Made by a program: the position numbers and the translations under genes. This document shows, piece by piece, positions 13,285 to 21,424 of a stretch of DNA of 31,455 nt. Each line of letters begins with the position of its first letter. Position 1 is the first letter of the stretch. Source of the stretch: Gemmataceae bacterium (GTDB taxonomy: Bacteria > Planctomycetota > Planctomycetia > Gemmatales > Gemmataceae); the NCBI GenBank assembly GCA_020847555.1, contig JADLBT010000307.1, forward strand, positions 1 to 31,455, given 5' to 3'. The notes under the pieces are model-generated. The model had not been told where the DNA came from, made no database searches, and was given only the letters and a program-made list of their open reading frames with translations.

Positions 13285-14628
13285 TTAATGGCATTCGCTG
13301 GAACAATCCTTTCCAGGAGAGGCTTCAGTGGTGTCGTTGCCGGCATCACTGCTCTCCTTGCTGCCGGCTGGAGCGACCCCTTGCCGGGTGGGCATTGCAC
13401 CTACTGAAGATCGACGTCTTTGCACGGCGCACAAGATCCCTTTTTCTGGCTCCCTTTTTCCGGCCGCGTCTTCGAGGTGCGCTGCCATGCGCGAGTCGGT
13501 GTGCCCGGCCAGACAGCTGTCATGAAGTGGCCACGAGGGGGGCCGGACGAGCTGCACGCGAACGAGGGGTATCGGTTCCGTCCGCTCTCTCACGGTCGCG
13601 AACGGAGGACGCTGCAGCCAGCTCTGCGCCGACGGTCGCCGCAGCACCAGCCACCAGAAGAACAGCCCGGTCGTCAGGACACGCAGCACGATCACCCACC
13701 ACGCCGACAGCGCGGCGTGCAGATCGAGCAGCATGTGGCCCTCGGCCGACGCGCCTAACCCTAGAAGCTGAGGTAAGCGATACCAGTAGTAGCAGGCAAC
13801 CGTGGCAGCGGCGAAGAGGCGGACCAGGCTCGCCTCCCTGCTGCGCGGCAGCCAGCGGCGGAGCAGCACGAAGAGGACGAGCGTCACCGCCAGCGCCGTC
13901 CACGGCGTGTGATACGTTGCGAGCAGATCCTGCACGCCGACGTTGCCGAACACGCCATCGGGCACGTTGAACCAGCCCCACACGAACCCGGGAAAGCCGC
14001 CGACCAGCAGCGTCTCGGCGATGCGCTGGGTCCGGCCGCGCGGGCCGAGCAGCGGGTGCATGCCCTTCGTCGAGTCCGGGCAGGGACCGCTGCAGTGAAC
14101 GCAGCTGTCGCAGTGGGCGTTGCTCAGGGACACCGCCGGCCGACTGCCGTACAGCTTTTCGACGCCGTAGACCGGGCAGAGCCCGGAACACCAACCGCTC
14201 TTCCACTCGAAGACCAGACCCATCAGCACGGCCAGGGCGGCGAGGCCCAGGAGGACCGCCAGCGTGGCGGCGGCGCTGGTGTTCAGGCCCACGCGCCGCA
14301 GCCAGACGAGGACCAGCAGGGCGAGGACGCCCAGCAGGTTCAGCCAGGCCCGGGCAGTGGGCGATAGTTTGCGCTGGGCGGACAGGCCGCCGTGCCGCGC
14401 CGCCAGAGCGGTGGTCGCCAGAGGGCAGACGTTGCGCCACAGACCCGGGGCAAACACCAGCAGCGCGGGCGCCACCGGAATCAGGATGTTCCAGAGCGCG
14501 AACAGGCCCGCGTCCGGCGCCGCGACGAGCAGTACGACAATGGTGCTCCCGAGCAGCCAGACGACCAGTTGCACCAGCCGCCAGGCCAGCCGGCGCCCCG
14601 GGGAAAGGGAGTTAAGGTTGTGGGACAT
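13285..14628 (-). CDS. Polytopic membrane protein with 4Fe-4S-type cysteine motifs (NapH/NosR-like)
   Basis: The start at ATG 14628 (MSHNLNSLSPGRRLAWRLVQ) places the first membrane helix near the N-terminus; the open frame upstream has no such logic. The 447-residue product has about eight hydrophobic segments (about 16-37, 42-62, 95-112, 118-140, 205-222, 242-258, 266-286, 300-328). Cysteine motifs are VCPL (C68), WCSGLCPVYG (C147, C151) and HCDSCVHCSGPCPDS (C173, C176, C179, C183). The last is a ferredoxin-like CX2CX2CX3CP cluster between helices. This arrangement recalls the NapH/NosR/YccM group of membrane ferredoxins that pass electrons across the membrane. The C-terminal ~115 residues are hydrophilic and end CSSECH. 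It lies 197 nt beyond the PVC cytochrome genes on the same strand, suggesting but not proving an electron-transfer link. Exact family is uncertain. Confidence 0.72.
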   Translation of the reverse strand: MSHNLNSLSPGRRLAWRLVQLVVWLLGSTIVVLLVAAPDAGLFALWNILIPVAPALLVFAPGLWRNVCPLATTALAARHGGLSAQRKLSPTARAWLNLLGVLALLVLVWLRRVGLNTSAAATLAVLLGLAALAVLMGLVFEWKSGWCSGLCPVYGVEKLYGSRPAVSLSNAHCDSCVHCSGPCPDSTKGMHPLLGPRGRTQRIAETLLVGGFPGFVWGWFNVPDGVFGNVGVQDLLATYHTPWTALAVTLVLFVLLRRWLPRSREASLVRLFAAATVACYYWYRLPQLLGLGASAEGHMLLDLHAALSAWWVIVLRVLTTGLFFWWLVLRRPSAQSWLQRPPFATVRERTEPIPLVRVQLVRPPSWPLHDSCLAGHTDSRMAAHLEDAAGKREPEKGILCAVQRRRSSVGAMPTRQGVAPAGSKESSDAGNDTTEASPGKDCSSECH

Positions 14629-14825
14629 GGACAGGCCTTTTCTCTTGGCTGCGCGACGGTGCCAGGGGAGGGCAGGCCGCGACCACCGTGCTACGGAGGG
14701 TGCCGGGCCGGCAGGCCGGCCGAGCATCTGGTCAGGTGGGATCCACTGGGCTCGAACAGCTCAACTCATGAAACACGACTCAGTGAATTAGGTTTCGGAA
14801 AAGTCACCAGGCCGCTCCGGGGACT

Positions 14826-17768
14826 TCAGCGGGAAGGCGCCGGTTTCTGCGGCGCCTTCCCGCTGAGGAGGAACGTCGCCAGATCGGCCAGTTCGTCCGC
14901 CCGCAGTCCCAGGGCGGCGTTGTCAGGCATCAGCGACTGCTTCAGGCGCTGACGGCTGCTGATCGTGTTCCGCGCCAGGGTGCGCAGCCGACCGTCGCTC
15001 TCCTTGATCACCACGGGATCGGCGTCGGCGACGATCAGCCCGGGCACTACCTCGCCGGCCTCGGTGGTGAGCAGCCAGGCCTCGTAGCCGGTCGCAATGG
15101 CGGCGCTGGGATTGAGGATGGCATCGAGCAGCGCGGTGCGGTCGAACTTGAGGCCGACCTGTGTCATGTCCGGGCCGACGTCGCTGCCCTGGCCGGCAAA
15201 GGTGTGACAGCGCGAGCAGGCGCCGCGCTCCCCGAAGAACACGACGCGACCGCGTGCTGCATCGCCCGGCAGCGCCGCCAACTTCGCCAGCGGCGGCAGC
15301 GGCTTGCCCGTCGCGTCGGGGCGCTCGAAGTACTCGCCGGCCAGCGCTCGCACGCCCAGGTCGGGATTGCGAAAAATATGGGCGGCGACGGCCCGCCGCA
15401 GGTCCGCCGACAGCTTGCCGCGTGCCGCCAGGTGCAGCAACGTCTGCCCGCCTGCCGCAGTGCCGGCCAGCCGGGTCACGAGCTGTTCCCGCTCCCGAGC
15501 GGACAGGCCGCGCGCGAGCAGCCGTTTCGCCAGCGCCGCCGTCTCGGCCGACGCTTTCGGGCCGCGTCCGCTGGGACTGCCCAGCAGACGAGCCAGGTCC
15601 AGCGCTCGCCAGTCGTTCGTATCGCGGTGACGCACCCACCAGACCGCGTAGGGACGAACGTCGTCGGGTCCGGTTCGGGCCAGCGCGAGCATGGTCTCGG
15701 CGGCGCGGGGCGGTTTCATGAACGCCAGGGCATCGACAGCCTGGCGCCGGGCAGCCGCCGACAGGGCGCCGGCGCGAGCCCGCTGCGCCAGGGGTTCGAG
15801 CGCCGCCGCGGGCCGGAGCCGCCACATCAGACCGGCGAACGCTTCGGACCAGGCGAGCGGTTCCGCTCCCAGCCGCCGCTGCAACTCGGGATAAAGCGCA
15901 TCCTCCTTGCCCTGGCAGGCAGTCCCCAGCGCCTCCAGATACCAGCGATCCTTGCCGTCGAAGCCGGCGGCGAGGTCAAGCAGCAGCGTGCGGCACTGCT
16001 CGAGCGGCACGTCGCGCAAAGCCAGCGCCACCTCGCGCCGCACCGCGGGCGAGGCGTCCGCCACCAGCAGGCCCGCCTCCGCGACCACGGAGGGTTGCGC
16101 CTGCCGCAGGGCGCGGAAGGCGGTCAGCCGCAGCCTGGCATCTTTGTGCCGCAGCAAGCCCTTGACCGCGGCTCGGCCCTCCGGCCCGAGCTGCGCCGCC
16201 AGCCAGACGGCGCGGGCGCGCACGTAGGGATTCGGGTCGGCCAGCAAGTCCTTGACGTTGGGCAGGACCGCCGCGCCGCGCGCCTTCAGGGCCTGGTAGC
16301 CGAGGTAGCGAACGTGGACCGCCGGGCTCTTCAGAGCGGCGAGCTGGCCGCTGACGGTCATCAGGTCCAACCGCGGCACCGCCAGCGGCTGGCCGCGCGG
16401 GGCGATCCGGTAAATGACGCCGTTGCTCCTGGCATCGTTCATCTGGTGGCCGCCGACGACCTGGTCGAACCAGTCCGCGACGTAGACGGCGCCGTCAGGG
16501 CCAACGGCCACGTCCGCCGGCCGGAACCACTTGCGCACGTCCTTCTCCAGCTTGTGCCAGACGTAATTCGGATCGTCCTCCTTCACGGAGGAGAAAAAGG
16601 GGAAACGCTCGAGCCGGAAGCCTGCCCCCTCCGCTTTCGCGCGGTAGCCCCAGACGACGTTGCGGCCGGCCTCGCAGCTGAGCAGCATGCCGCGGTATGG
16701 CTCGCCCAGGGCGTCGCCCTCGTTCAGCGCAATGCCAGTCGGGGCGCCGGGGCCGTACACGTCGCCCGCGGGGATTACGCCCGGATCGTCCTGGCGCCAG
16801 TGGGCGGTTGGAATGCTCTGGCCGGGGCGGCGGTCGGCCTGCCAGGTGCGGGTGCCGTCGGCGGAGGCAAAGCCGAGATTGCCGCCTTCCATCAGCCAGG
16901 TGGTGCGGCAACTGATGGTGTCGTCGTTATCGTTCTGCCAGACGTCGCCGAAGGAATCGACGCACAGCTCATATGCGTTGCGAAAGTTGTGGCCGATGCA
17001 GCTCAGGCCGGTGCCGTCCGGTTCGAGGCGCAGCGCGACGCCGCCGACCCAGACGCGGCCATCGTCGCTTTTCAGGCCCGGCGTGTTGCTGGTGTTGTAG
17101 GGGGTGCCGCCCGTGTACGAGCTGCCGCTGCGCAACGTCCAGCCGGCGCGGTCCTTGACGAGGTGCGGGCCGGCATTGCCGGCGTTGAGATACCAGCGGC
17201 CGTCAGGTCCGGCGACGAGGGCGTGCAGGCCATGATCGTGATCGAAGCCGCCAAAGCCGGTGAGGAAGACTTCCTTGCGGTCGGCGCGGTCGTCGCCATC
17301 GGTGTCGGTGTAAACGAGCAGGTGCGGCGAGCAGGAGACGAACACCCGGTTGCCCAGCACGGCGAGGCCCAGTGGGGCGACGAGGTCTTTATCCTGCACG
17401 AACACCTTGCTCGAGTCCGCGACGCCGTCGCCGTTGGTATCCTCCAGGATGACGATGCGGTCACCCTTGGGATGCTTCAACCCGTCGTACTTCTTCGGAT
17501 CGCGGAGGCGGAAGTTGCGATAGTTGACGGCCTCGGCGACCCAGATTCGGCCGCGAGCGTCGATGTCGATGTTGGTGGGGTTGTGGAACTGCGGCGAGCG
17601 GGCCCAGACGGTAACCTGCATGCCGGACGGCACGACGAACCTGGCGGTAACGTCCTGCGGTCCTCTGGCCGGCGCGGCGCGCGGTCTGCTGCTCTCGCCG
17701 GGACCGAGCGCGATGAGGATCCCGCAGACCAGCAGAAGCCAGGGCGACCAGTAGCGTGCGCGTCTCAC
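14826..17768 (-). CDS. PVC-type membrane-bound dehydrogenase with HEAT repeats and c-type haem domain (second of pair)
   Basis: The GTG at 17768 has GGGAGG 6 nt upstream and is followed at once by a signal or anchor helix (RRARYWSPWLLLVCGILIAL); the frame upstream to 17909 is not needed. The 980-residue product has three parts. About 40-460 is a six-bladed-propeller dehydrogenase-like domain (VPSGMQVTVWARSP, NPTNIDIDARGRIWVAEAVN, DTNGDGVADSSKVFV, GLHALVAGPDGRWYLNAGN, RPADVAVGPDGAVYVADWFD). About 470-770 is a helical HEAT-like region. About 810-980 is the cytochrome c domain, with GACSRCHTFAGQGSDVGPDM (CX2CH) and TGYEAWLLTTEAGEVVPGLI. This matches the paired TIGR02604/TIGR02603 architecture restricted largely to Planctomycetes/Verrucomicrobia; the substrate is unknown. 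Confidence 0.9.
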   Translation of the reverse strand: MRRARYWSPWLLLVCGILIALGPGESSRPRAAPARGPQDVTARFVVPSGMQVTVWARSPQFHNPTNIDIDARGRIWVAEAVNYRNFRLRDPKKYDGLKHPKGDRIVILEDTNGDGVADSSKVFVQDKDLVAPLGLAVLGNRVFVSCSPHLLVYTDTDGDDRADRKEVFLTGFGGFDHDHGLHALVAGPDGRWYLNAGNAGPHLVKDRAGWTLRSGSSYTGGTPYNTSNTPGLKSDDGRVWVGGVALRLEPDGTGLSCIGHNFRNAYELCVDSFGDVWQNDNDDTISCRTTWLMEGGNLGFASADGTRTWQADRRPGQSIPTAHWRQDDPGVIPAGDVYGPGAPTGIALNEGDALGEPYRGMLLSCEAGRNVVWGYRAKAEGAGFRLERFPFFSSVKEDDPNYVWHKLEKDVRKWFRPADVAVGPDGAVYVADWFDQVVGGHQMNDARSNGVIYRIAPRGQPLAVPRLDLMTVSGQLAALKSPAVHVRYLGYQALKARGAAVLPNVKDLLADPNPYVRARAVWLAAQLGPEGRAAVKGLLRHKDARLRLTAFRALRQAQPSVVAEAGLLVADASPAVRREVALALRDVPLEQCRTLLLDLAAGFDGKDRWYLEALGTACQGKEDALYPELQRRLGAEPLAWSEAFAGLMWRLRPAAALEPLAQRARAGALSAAARRQAVDALAFMKPPRAAETMLALARTGPDDVRPYAVWWVRHRDTNDWRALDLARLLGSPSGRGPKASAETAALAKRLLARGLSAREREQLVTRLAGTAAGGQTLLHLAARGKLSADLRRAVAAHIFRNPDLGVRALAGEYFERPDATGKPLPPLAKLAALPGDAARGRVVFFGERGACSRCHTFAGQGSDVGPDMTQVGLKFDRTALLDAILNPSAAIATGYEAWLLTTEAGEVVPGLIVADADPVVIKESDGRLRTLARNTISSRQRLKQSLMPDNAALGLRADELADLATFLLSGKAPQKPAPSR

Positions 17769-17850
17769 GATTGCCTCCCGCTCGGAGCAGATCCCTGCTT
17801 TCCCCTGGACACTCCGAAGTGTGCCAGCACGGCCAGCACCTCCCCGTGGC

Positions 17851-20800
17851 TCAACTTCCCGATTTCGTTGCCGGGGGTCCGGCGTCCTTGAGACTCTCCA
17901 GGTATGCAATCAGGTCGGCAAAGTCCTGGAGGGTCATTCCGTCCACCAGGCCAGCAGGCATCGGCGACAGCTTGCTCTTGCGCTGCTCCTCGATCTGGTC
18001 TGCTCGAAGTTCGATCGTCTGCCCTTCCGCGGTCAGCAGGACCAGTTTCTCGCGCGTCTGGCTCTTGAGGATCCCCTGCTCCACCCGGCCGGAGGTCGTG
18101 GTGACCACGGTCAGCTCGTAGCCGTCGATGATCCGGTTGGAAGGATCGAGCACGGAGCGAATCAGTTCCGCGCGGGGGTAGCGCGACCCGACACCGGCCA
18201 GGTCGGGACCGAGGTTCAGTGCGGCCCCCTCGCCGCGCACCGCGTGGCAGCGGCTGCAGCCGACGCCCTTGAGGTCGGCAAAGACCTGCCGGCCGCGGCC
18301 GGTGTCGCCGCGGTTTCGCGCGGCGAAGTCCGCGTAAGCCGACAGCGCCAGCTTCGCCGTACCGCTCTCGAAAAGGAAGGCAAAGGCGGTACGCTTCGCC
18401 GCGAACGCCGTTTGCAGCTCCCGGCGCGCCGCGGCCGACAGCTTGTGGCTCTGGTGCAGCGCCAGCAAATCCTTGCAAATCGTGGCGTCCAGCGCGGCCA
18501 GTGCCTGGCGGCAGAGCTTGCGGACGTCGGCGTTCTTGTGCTCCAGGCCATCGAGGTACACCCGCAGCGCCCGGGCATCGGGGATGGCGGCCAGCGAGCG
18601 GATAGCGTCGAAGCGCAGCTCCGACTCGGCCGCGGCGGCCAGCAGCGCGGGCACCTCCTGGCGCGAACCGATCCGGCCCAGCCCTTCGACGGCGGCGCGG
18701 CGAACCGACACGTCCGGATCCTTCAGCCGGGCGGCAATGGGACCGGCGCCCTGCTTGCCCAGGACGTGGACACAGACCTCGACGGCCTTGCGGCGCACGG
18801 CTGCGTGTGGATCGTCCAGGCGCGTCAGCAGCGCCGCGGCAGCCGAGCCGGCCCGCAGCGACGCCAGCCCGTCCAGGGCCGCCAGCACCAGCGCCGGCGA
18901 GGTAACGCGGGTGCGGACCAGTTCTCCCAGCCGGCCGGCGACATCTCCGGAGCGCAGCGCCACGACCGCACGGATCGCCTCGTGCCGCAGCGGGTCGCTC
19001 AGCCGGCCGTCGCAAACCATCTGGAGCAGCGGCGCGGCGCACTCCCTGTCCTCGAGGGCGGCCAGGGTAATGATGGCCTGCCGCCGCAGCTCCTCATCGG
19101 TCTCTGCCGTGACGATCCGCCGCAGCGACGGCAGCGTGGTGCGCAGGGGCACCTCGCGCAGCACCTGGACCGCAGCCAGGCGCACCTCGCGGTCGGTCTG
19201 CTCCAGGGCGGCAGCCAGCGCCGCCTCGACCCGGCTCGTGCCGGTCCAGGGGTGTATTTTCGGCCGGCCAGGCTTGCCGGCTGCCGGTCGAGGCCCCCAC
19301 CAGCCGCCGGTGTACGGCTCCGCCCGCCGATGCACCAGAGCCAGCGCTTCCAGCGCCAGCGCCCGCTCGGCTGGCGTGGGGGCGAGCTGCGTCCACTGCG
19401 CCAGCGTCTCCACCGCGGCCGGGTCATAAACGCCGGCCAGAGTCTCGACGAGAGCGTCGCGGACCTGCCGGTTGCCGGTGCGGAGCTGCGGGAGGGCGGC
19501 TTCCCCGTGGTTGAGCGCGCGCAGAGCCTGGATGATCGCGAAGCGGACGACCTGGTCCGGCTCGTCGAGCCGGTGCAGCAGCGCCGCGGCGCTGTCGTAC
19601 CGGCCGAGGCGGCCCAGGGCAATCGCCGCCTGCAACCGGACGGCGGCGTCCCTGTCCTTCAGCGCCCGGGCCAGCGGGCCGGCCGCCGCCCGGACGCGCC
19701 GGTCGCCCAGGGCGCGGGCGGCCTGGGCGCGCACCTCGGCATCGGGATCGCGCAGTGCCGCCAGCCAGGGCGACGCCGGATCGTAGCGAGGTACGCGCTG
19801 GGCGAGCGCTGCCAGCGTCCACAGGGCGTGGCTGCGGGCCAGGGTTGGGCCGTCAGAGGCGAGCAGGTGCTCGACGGCGGCGCTGGCCGTCTCTCCCAGC
19901 GCGGCCAGCCGCTGCTGCGCTCGCAGCCGTTCGTGCCGGGCGGGGTGAGCCAGCGCTCGCAGCTGGGCGTCGAGCGAGTCGGTGTCGCGCGCCCGCGGCG
20001 GTTCCGGCGGTACGTCCCGGCCGACGTAGGTGACGCGGAAGAGCCGGCCGACCTTCGCCGCGGTGCCGCCACCGGCGACGTTCCAGTCGGCCACGTACAT
20101 GTGCTTGCCGTCGGGACTGAAGCACAGATCAATCGGCCGGAACTTGCCCGAGCCGTCATCGACCAGGAAAGGCTCCAGGCGCGAGACGAACGACGCCCCC
20201 CGGCGCTCGAGGGTGACGCACTCGAGCGCGCCCTTGCCCCAGTTGCCGAAGAAGAGTCGTTCGCGATACCGGGCCGGCCAGGCCGCCTCCCGGTAGCAGG
20301 CCGCGCCGCAGGGGACGCCCTTGCCGTGGACGCTCACCGCAGACAGTCGCGGCCCGGGGAATCGTTGCTGATAATACGGGTAGCCGAAGTAGGCAGTGGG
20401 AAAATGGTGGAAGAGTTGCGTCGGCCAGCCGAGATCGTCGTCGTTGTCGTAGCCGAAGACGTTATCGCGGGCATCGAGGGCGAGGTCGAGGTGGTTGCGG
20501 ATGCCGCTGCTGACGACCTCCAGACGGGTGCCATCCGGGCGAAGACGGATGATGCCGCCGCCCTCCAGGGTGATGGTGCTGCCGTCCTTGCCGGTGGCGC
20601 GGGGAATGCCCTTGTCGCCGACCGAGATGTACATCCAGCCGTCCATGCCGAGTTGCAGGCCGGTCGGCTGGTGGTTGTTCAGGCCGAACTTGCCGGCCGG
20701 ATGGCCGAGGTTCGTTAGCAGGTCCACGCGGACGTCGGCGACCCCATCGCCGTCGGTGTCGCGAAAGACGGAGAAATACGGCGCGTGCAGGACATACAGG

Positions 20801-21138
20801 GCCTTCTGGTGCCAGACCATGCCGAAGACCGCGGACAGCCGGTCGCAGAAGACGGTCTTTTTCGGCGCTCCGCCGGCCCGGTCCCAGCGGAGGTAGAGAA
20901 TGCGGTCGATGGGCTGGGTCGAAGGCCCGCGCATGTCCATCGGATCCTCGCCGACGAACAGGTTGCCCTCGTCATCACAGGTTACCGTGGAAGGGTGCTC
21001 GATCTCCGGCGCCTGGGCGAGGAGCTGGACCTGGAAGCCGGGCGGCGCTTGCTGGGCCCACGCCGGGGTGGGCAGTACCAGGGCGAGCAGGATCCAGGCT
21101 GCCCCGGGTCGCACGGTTCGGCCGCGAAGCGCTGGCAT
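17851..21138 (-). CDS. PVC-type membrane-bound dehydrogenase with HEAT repeats and c-type haem domain (first of pair)
   Basis: The ATG at 21138 is preceded by GGAG and opens a clean signal peptide ending TPAWA (residue 28); 1095 residues follow from this start. About 30-385 is the propeller-type dehydrogenase domain (APPGFQVQLLAQAPEIEHPS, DTDGDGVADVRVDLLTNLG, NNHQPTGLQLGMDGWMYISV, GIRNHLDLALDARDNVFGYD, KFRPIDLCFSPDGKHMYVAD). About 400-880 is an unusually long array of HEAT repeats (DPDAEVRAQAARALGD, DRDAAVRLQAAIALGRLG and similar). The C-terminal cytochrome c domain has GCSRCHAVRG (CX2CH, about 959-964), LNLGPDLAGVGSRYPRAEL and SPMPAGLVDGMTLQDFADLI. It is a paralogue of the next gene, which starts 82 nt after its stop, so the two are probably cotranscribed and may form a heterodimer. 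Confidence 0.92.
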   Translation of the reverse strand: MPALRGRTVRPGAAWILLALVLPTPAWAQQAPPGFQVQLLAQAPEIEHPSTVTCDDEGNLFVGEDPMDMRGPSTQPIDRILYLRWDRAGGAPKKTVFCDRLSAVFGMVWHQKALYVLHAPYFSVFRDTDGDGVADVRVDLLTNLGHPAGKFGLNNHQPTGLQLGMDGWMYISVGDKGIPRATGKDGSTITLEGGGIIRLRPDGTRLEVVSSGIRNHLDLALDARDNVFGYDNDDDLGWPTQLFHHFPTAYFGYPYYQQRFPGPRLSAVSVHGKGVPCGAACYREAAWPARYRERLFFGNWGKGALECVTLERRGASFVSRLEPFLVDDGSGKFRPIDLCFSPDGKHMYVADWNVAGGGTAAKVGRLFRVTYVGRDVPPEPPRARDTDSLDAQLRALAHPARHERLRAQQRLAALGETASAAVEHLLASDGPTLARSHALWTLAALAQRVPRYDPASPWLAALRDPDAEVRAQAARALGDRRVRAAAGPLARALKDRDAAVRLQAAIALGRLGRYDSAAALLHRLDEPDQVVRFAIIQALRALNHGEAALPQLRTGNRQVRDALVETLAGVYDPAAVETLAQWTQLAPTPAERALALEALALVHRRAEPYTGGWWGPRPAAGKPGRPKIHPWTGTSRVEAALAAALEQTDREVRLAAVQVLREVPLRTTLPSLRRIVTAETDEELRRQAIITLAALEDRECAAPLLQMVCDGRLSDPLRHEAIRAVVALRSGDVAGRLGELVRTRVTSPALVLAALDGLASLRAGSAAAALLTRLDDPHAAVRRKAVEVCVHVLGKQGAGPIAARLKDPDVSVRRAAVEGLGRIGSRQEVPALLAAAAESELRFDAIRSLAAIPDARALRVYLDGLEHKNADVRKLCRQALAALDATICKDLLALHQSHKLSAAARRELQTAFAAKRTAFAFLFESGTAKLALSAYADFAARNRGDTGRGRQVFADLKGVGCSRCHAVRGEGAALNLGPDLAGVGSRYPRAELIRSVLDPSNRIIDGYELTVVTTTSGRVEQGILKSQTREKLVLLTAEGQTIELRADQIEEQRKSKLSPMPAGLVDGMTLQDFADLIAYLESLKDAGPPATKSGS

Positions 21139-21424
21139 CGGCAGGCTCCGGAGGTTGCTGACAGTCGGCAGGCGCAGGTCGCGAGGCACGCCCCGGACCG
21201 CTCGGCGGCAGGAGGGAAACTGCCAGGGCAGCCTCCCCGGGCAGTGGGAACACCAGGAGGCGCCGCCGGTGTGAGCCGCCCCCCCGCCGCGCCTCCTGAC
21301 CCTGTCAACAGCCTAACGCTCCAATCCCTGCAAAGTCAATCAGATTTATCAAGAAAAGCCGCTTGCCGCGCACGCAGGATTCGTGTCCCTCCCTGCGTAG
21401 AGATCGGTGCCCCTCGACACTCGG
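21139..21424. other. Spacer between the DUF1800 gene and the PVC pair
   Basis: No gene is seen. It contains TTGACT (21339-21334) and TTGACA (21308-21303) on the minus strand, in a locally AT-richer stretch. Either could be a -35 for the PVC pair, but no matching -10 is found at normal spacing. Confidence 0.4.

Noticed and set aside
17765..19042. 425-codon minus-strand frame overlapping the end of the first PVC gene
   Set aside because: It lies in another frame of the same strand as the HEAT and haem region, and its Arg/Gly/Ala-rich sequence is typical of a frame-shifted reading. Its last 30 residues look more protein-like, but nothing supports a start.
15204..20718. Long plus-strand frames of 895 and 965 codons
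   Set aside because: Both are antisense to the two PVC dehydrogenase genes, have no signal peptides or domains, and show the repetitive composition of a mirrored GC-rich gene.
21303..21339. TTGACA and TTGACT hexamers as a PVC-pair promoter
   Set aside because: Neither has an acceptable -10 at 16-18 nt, so a promoter call is not supported beyond a note.
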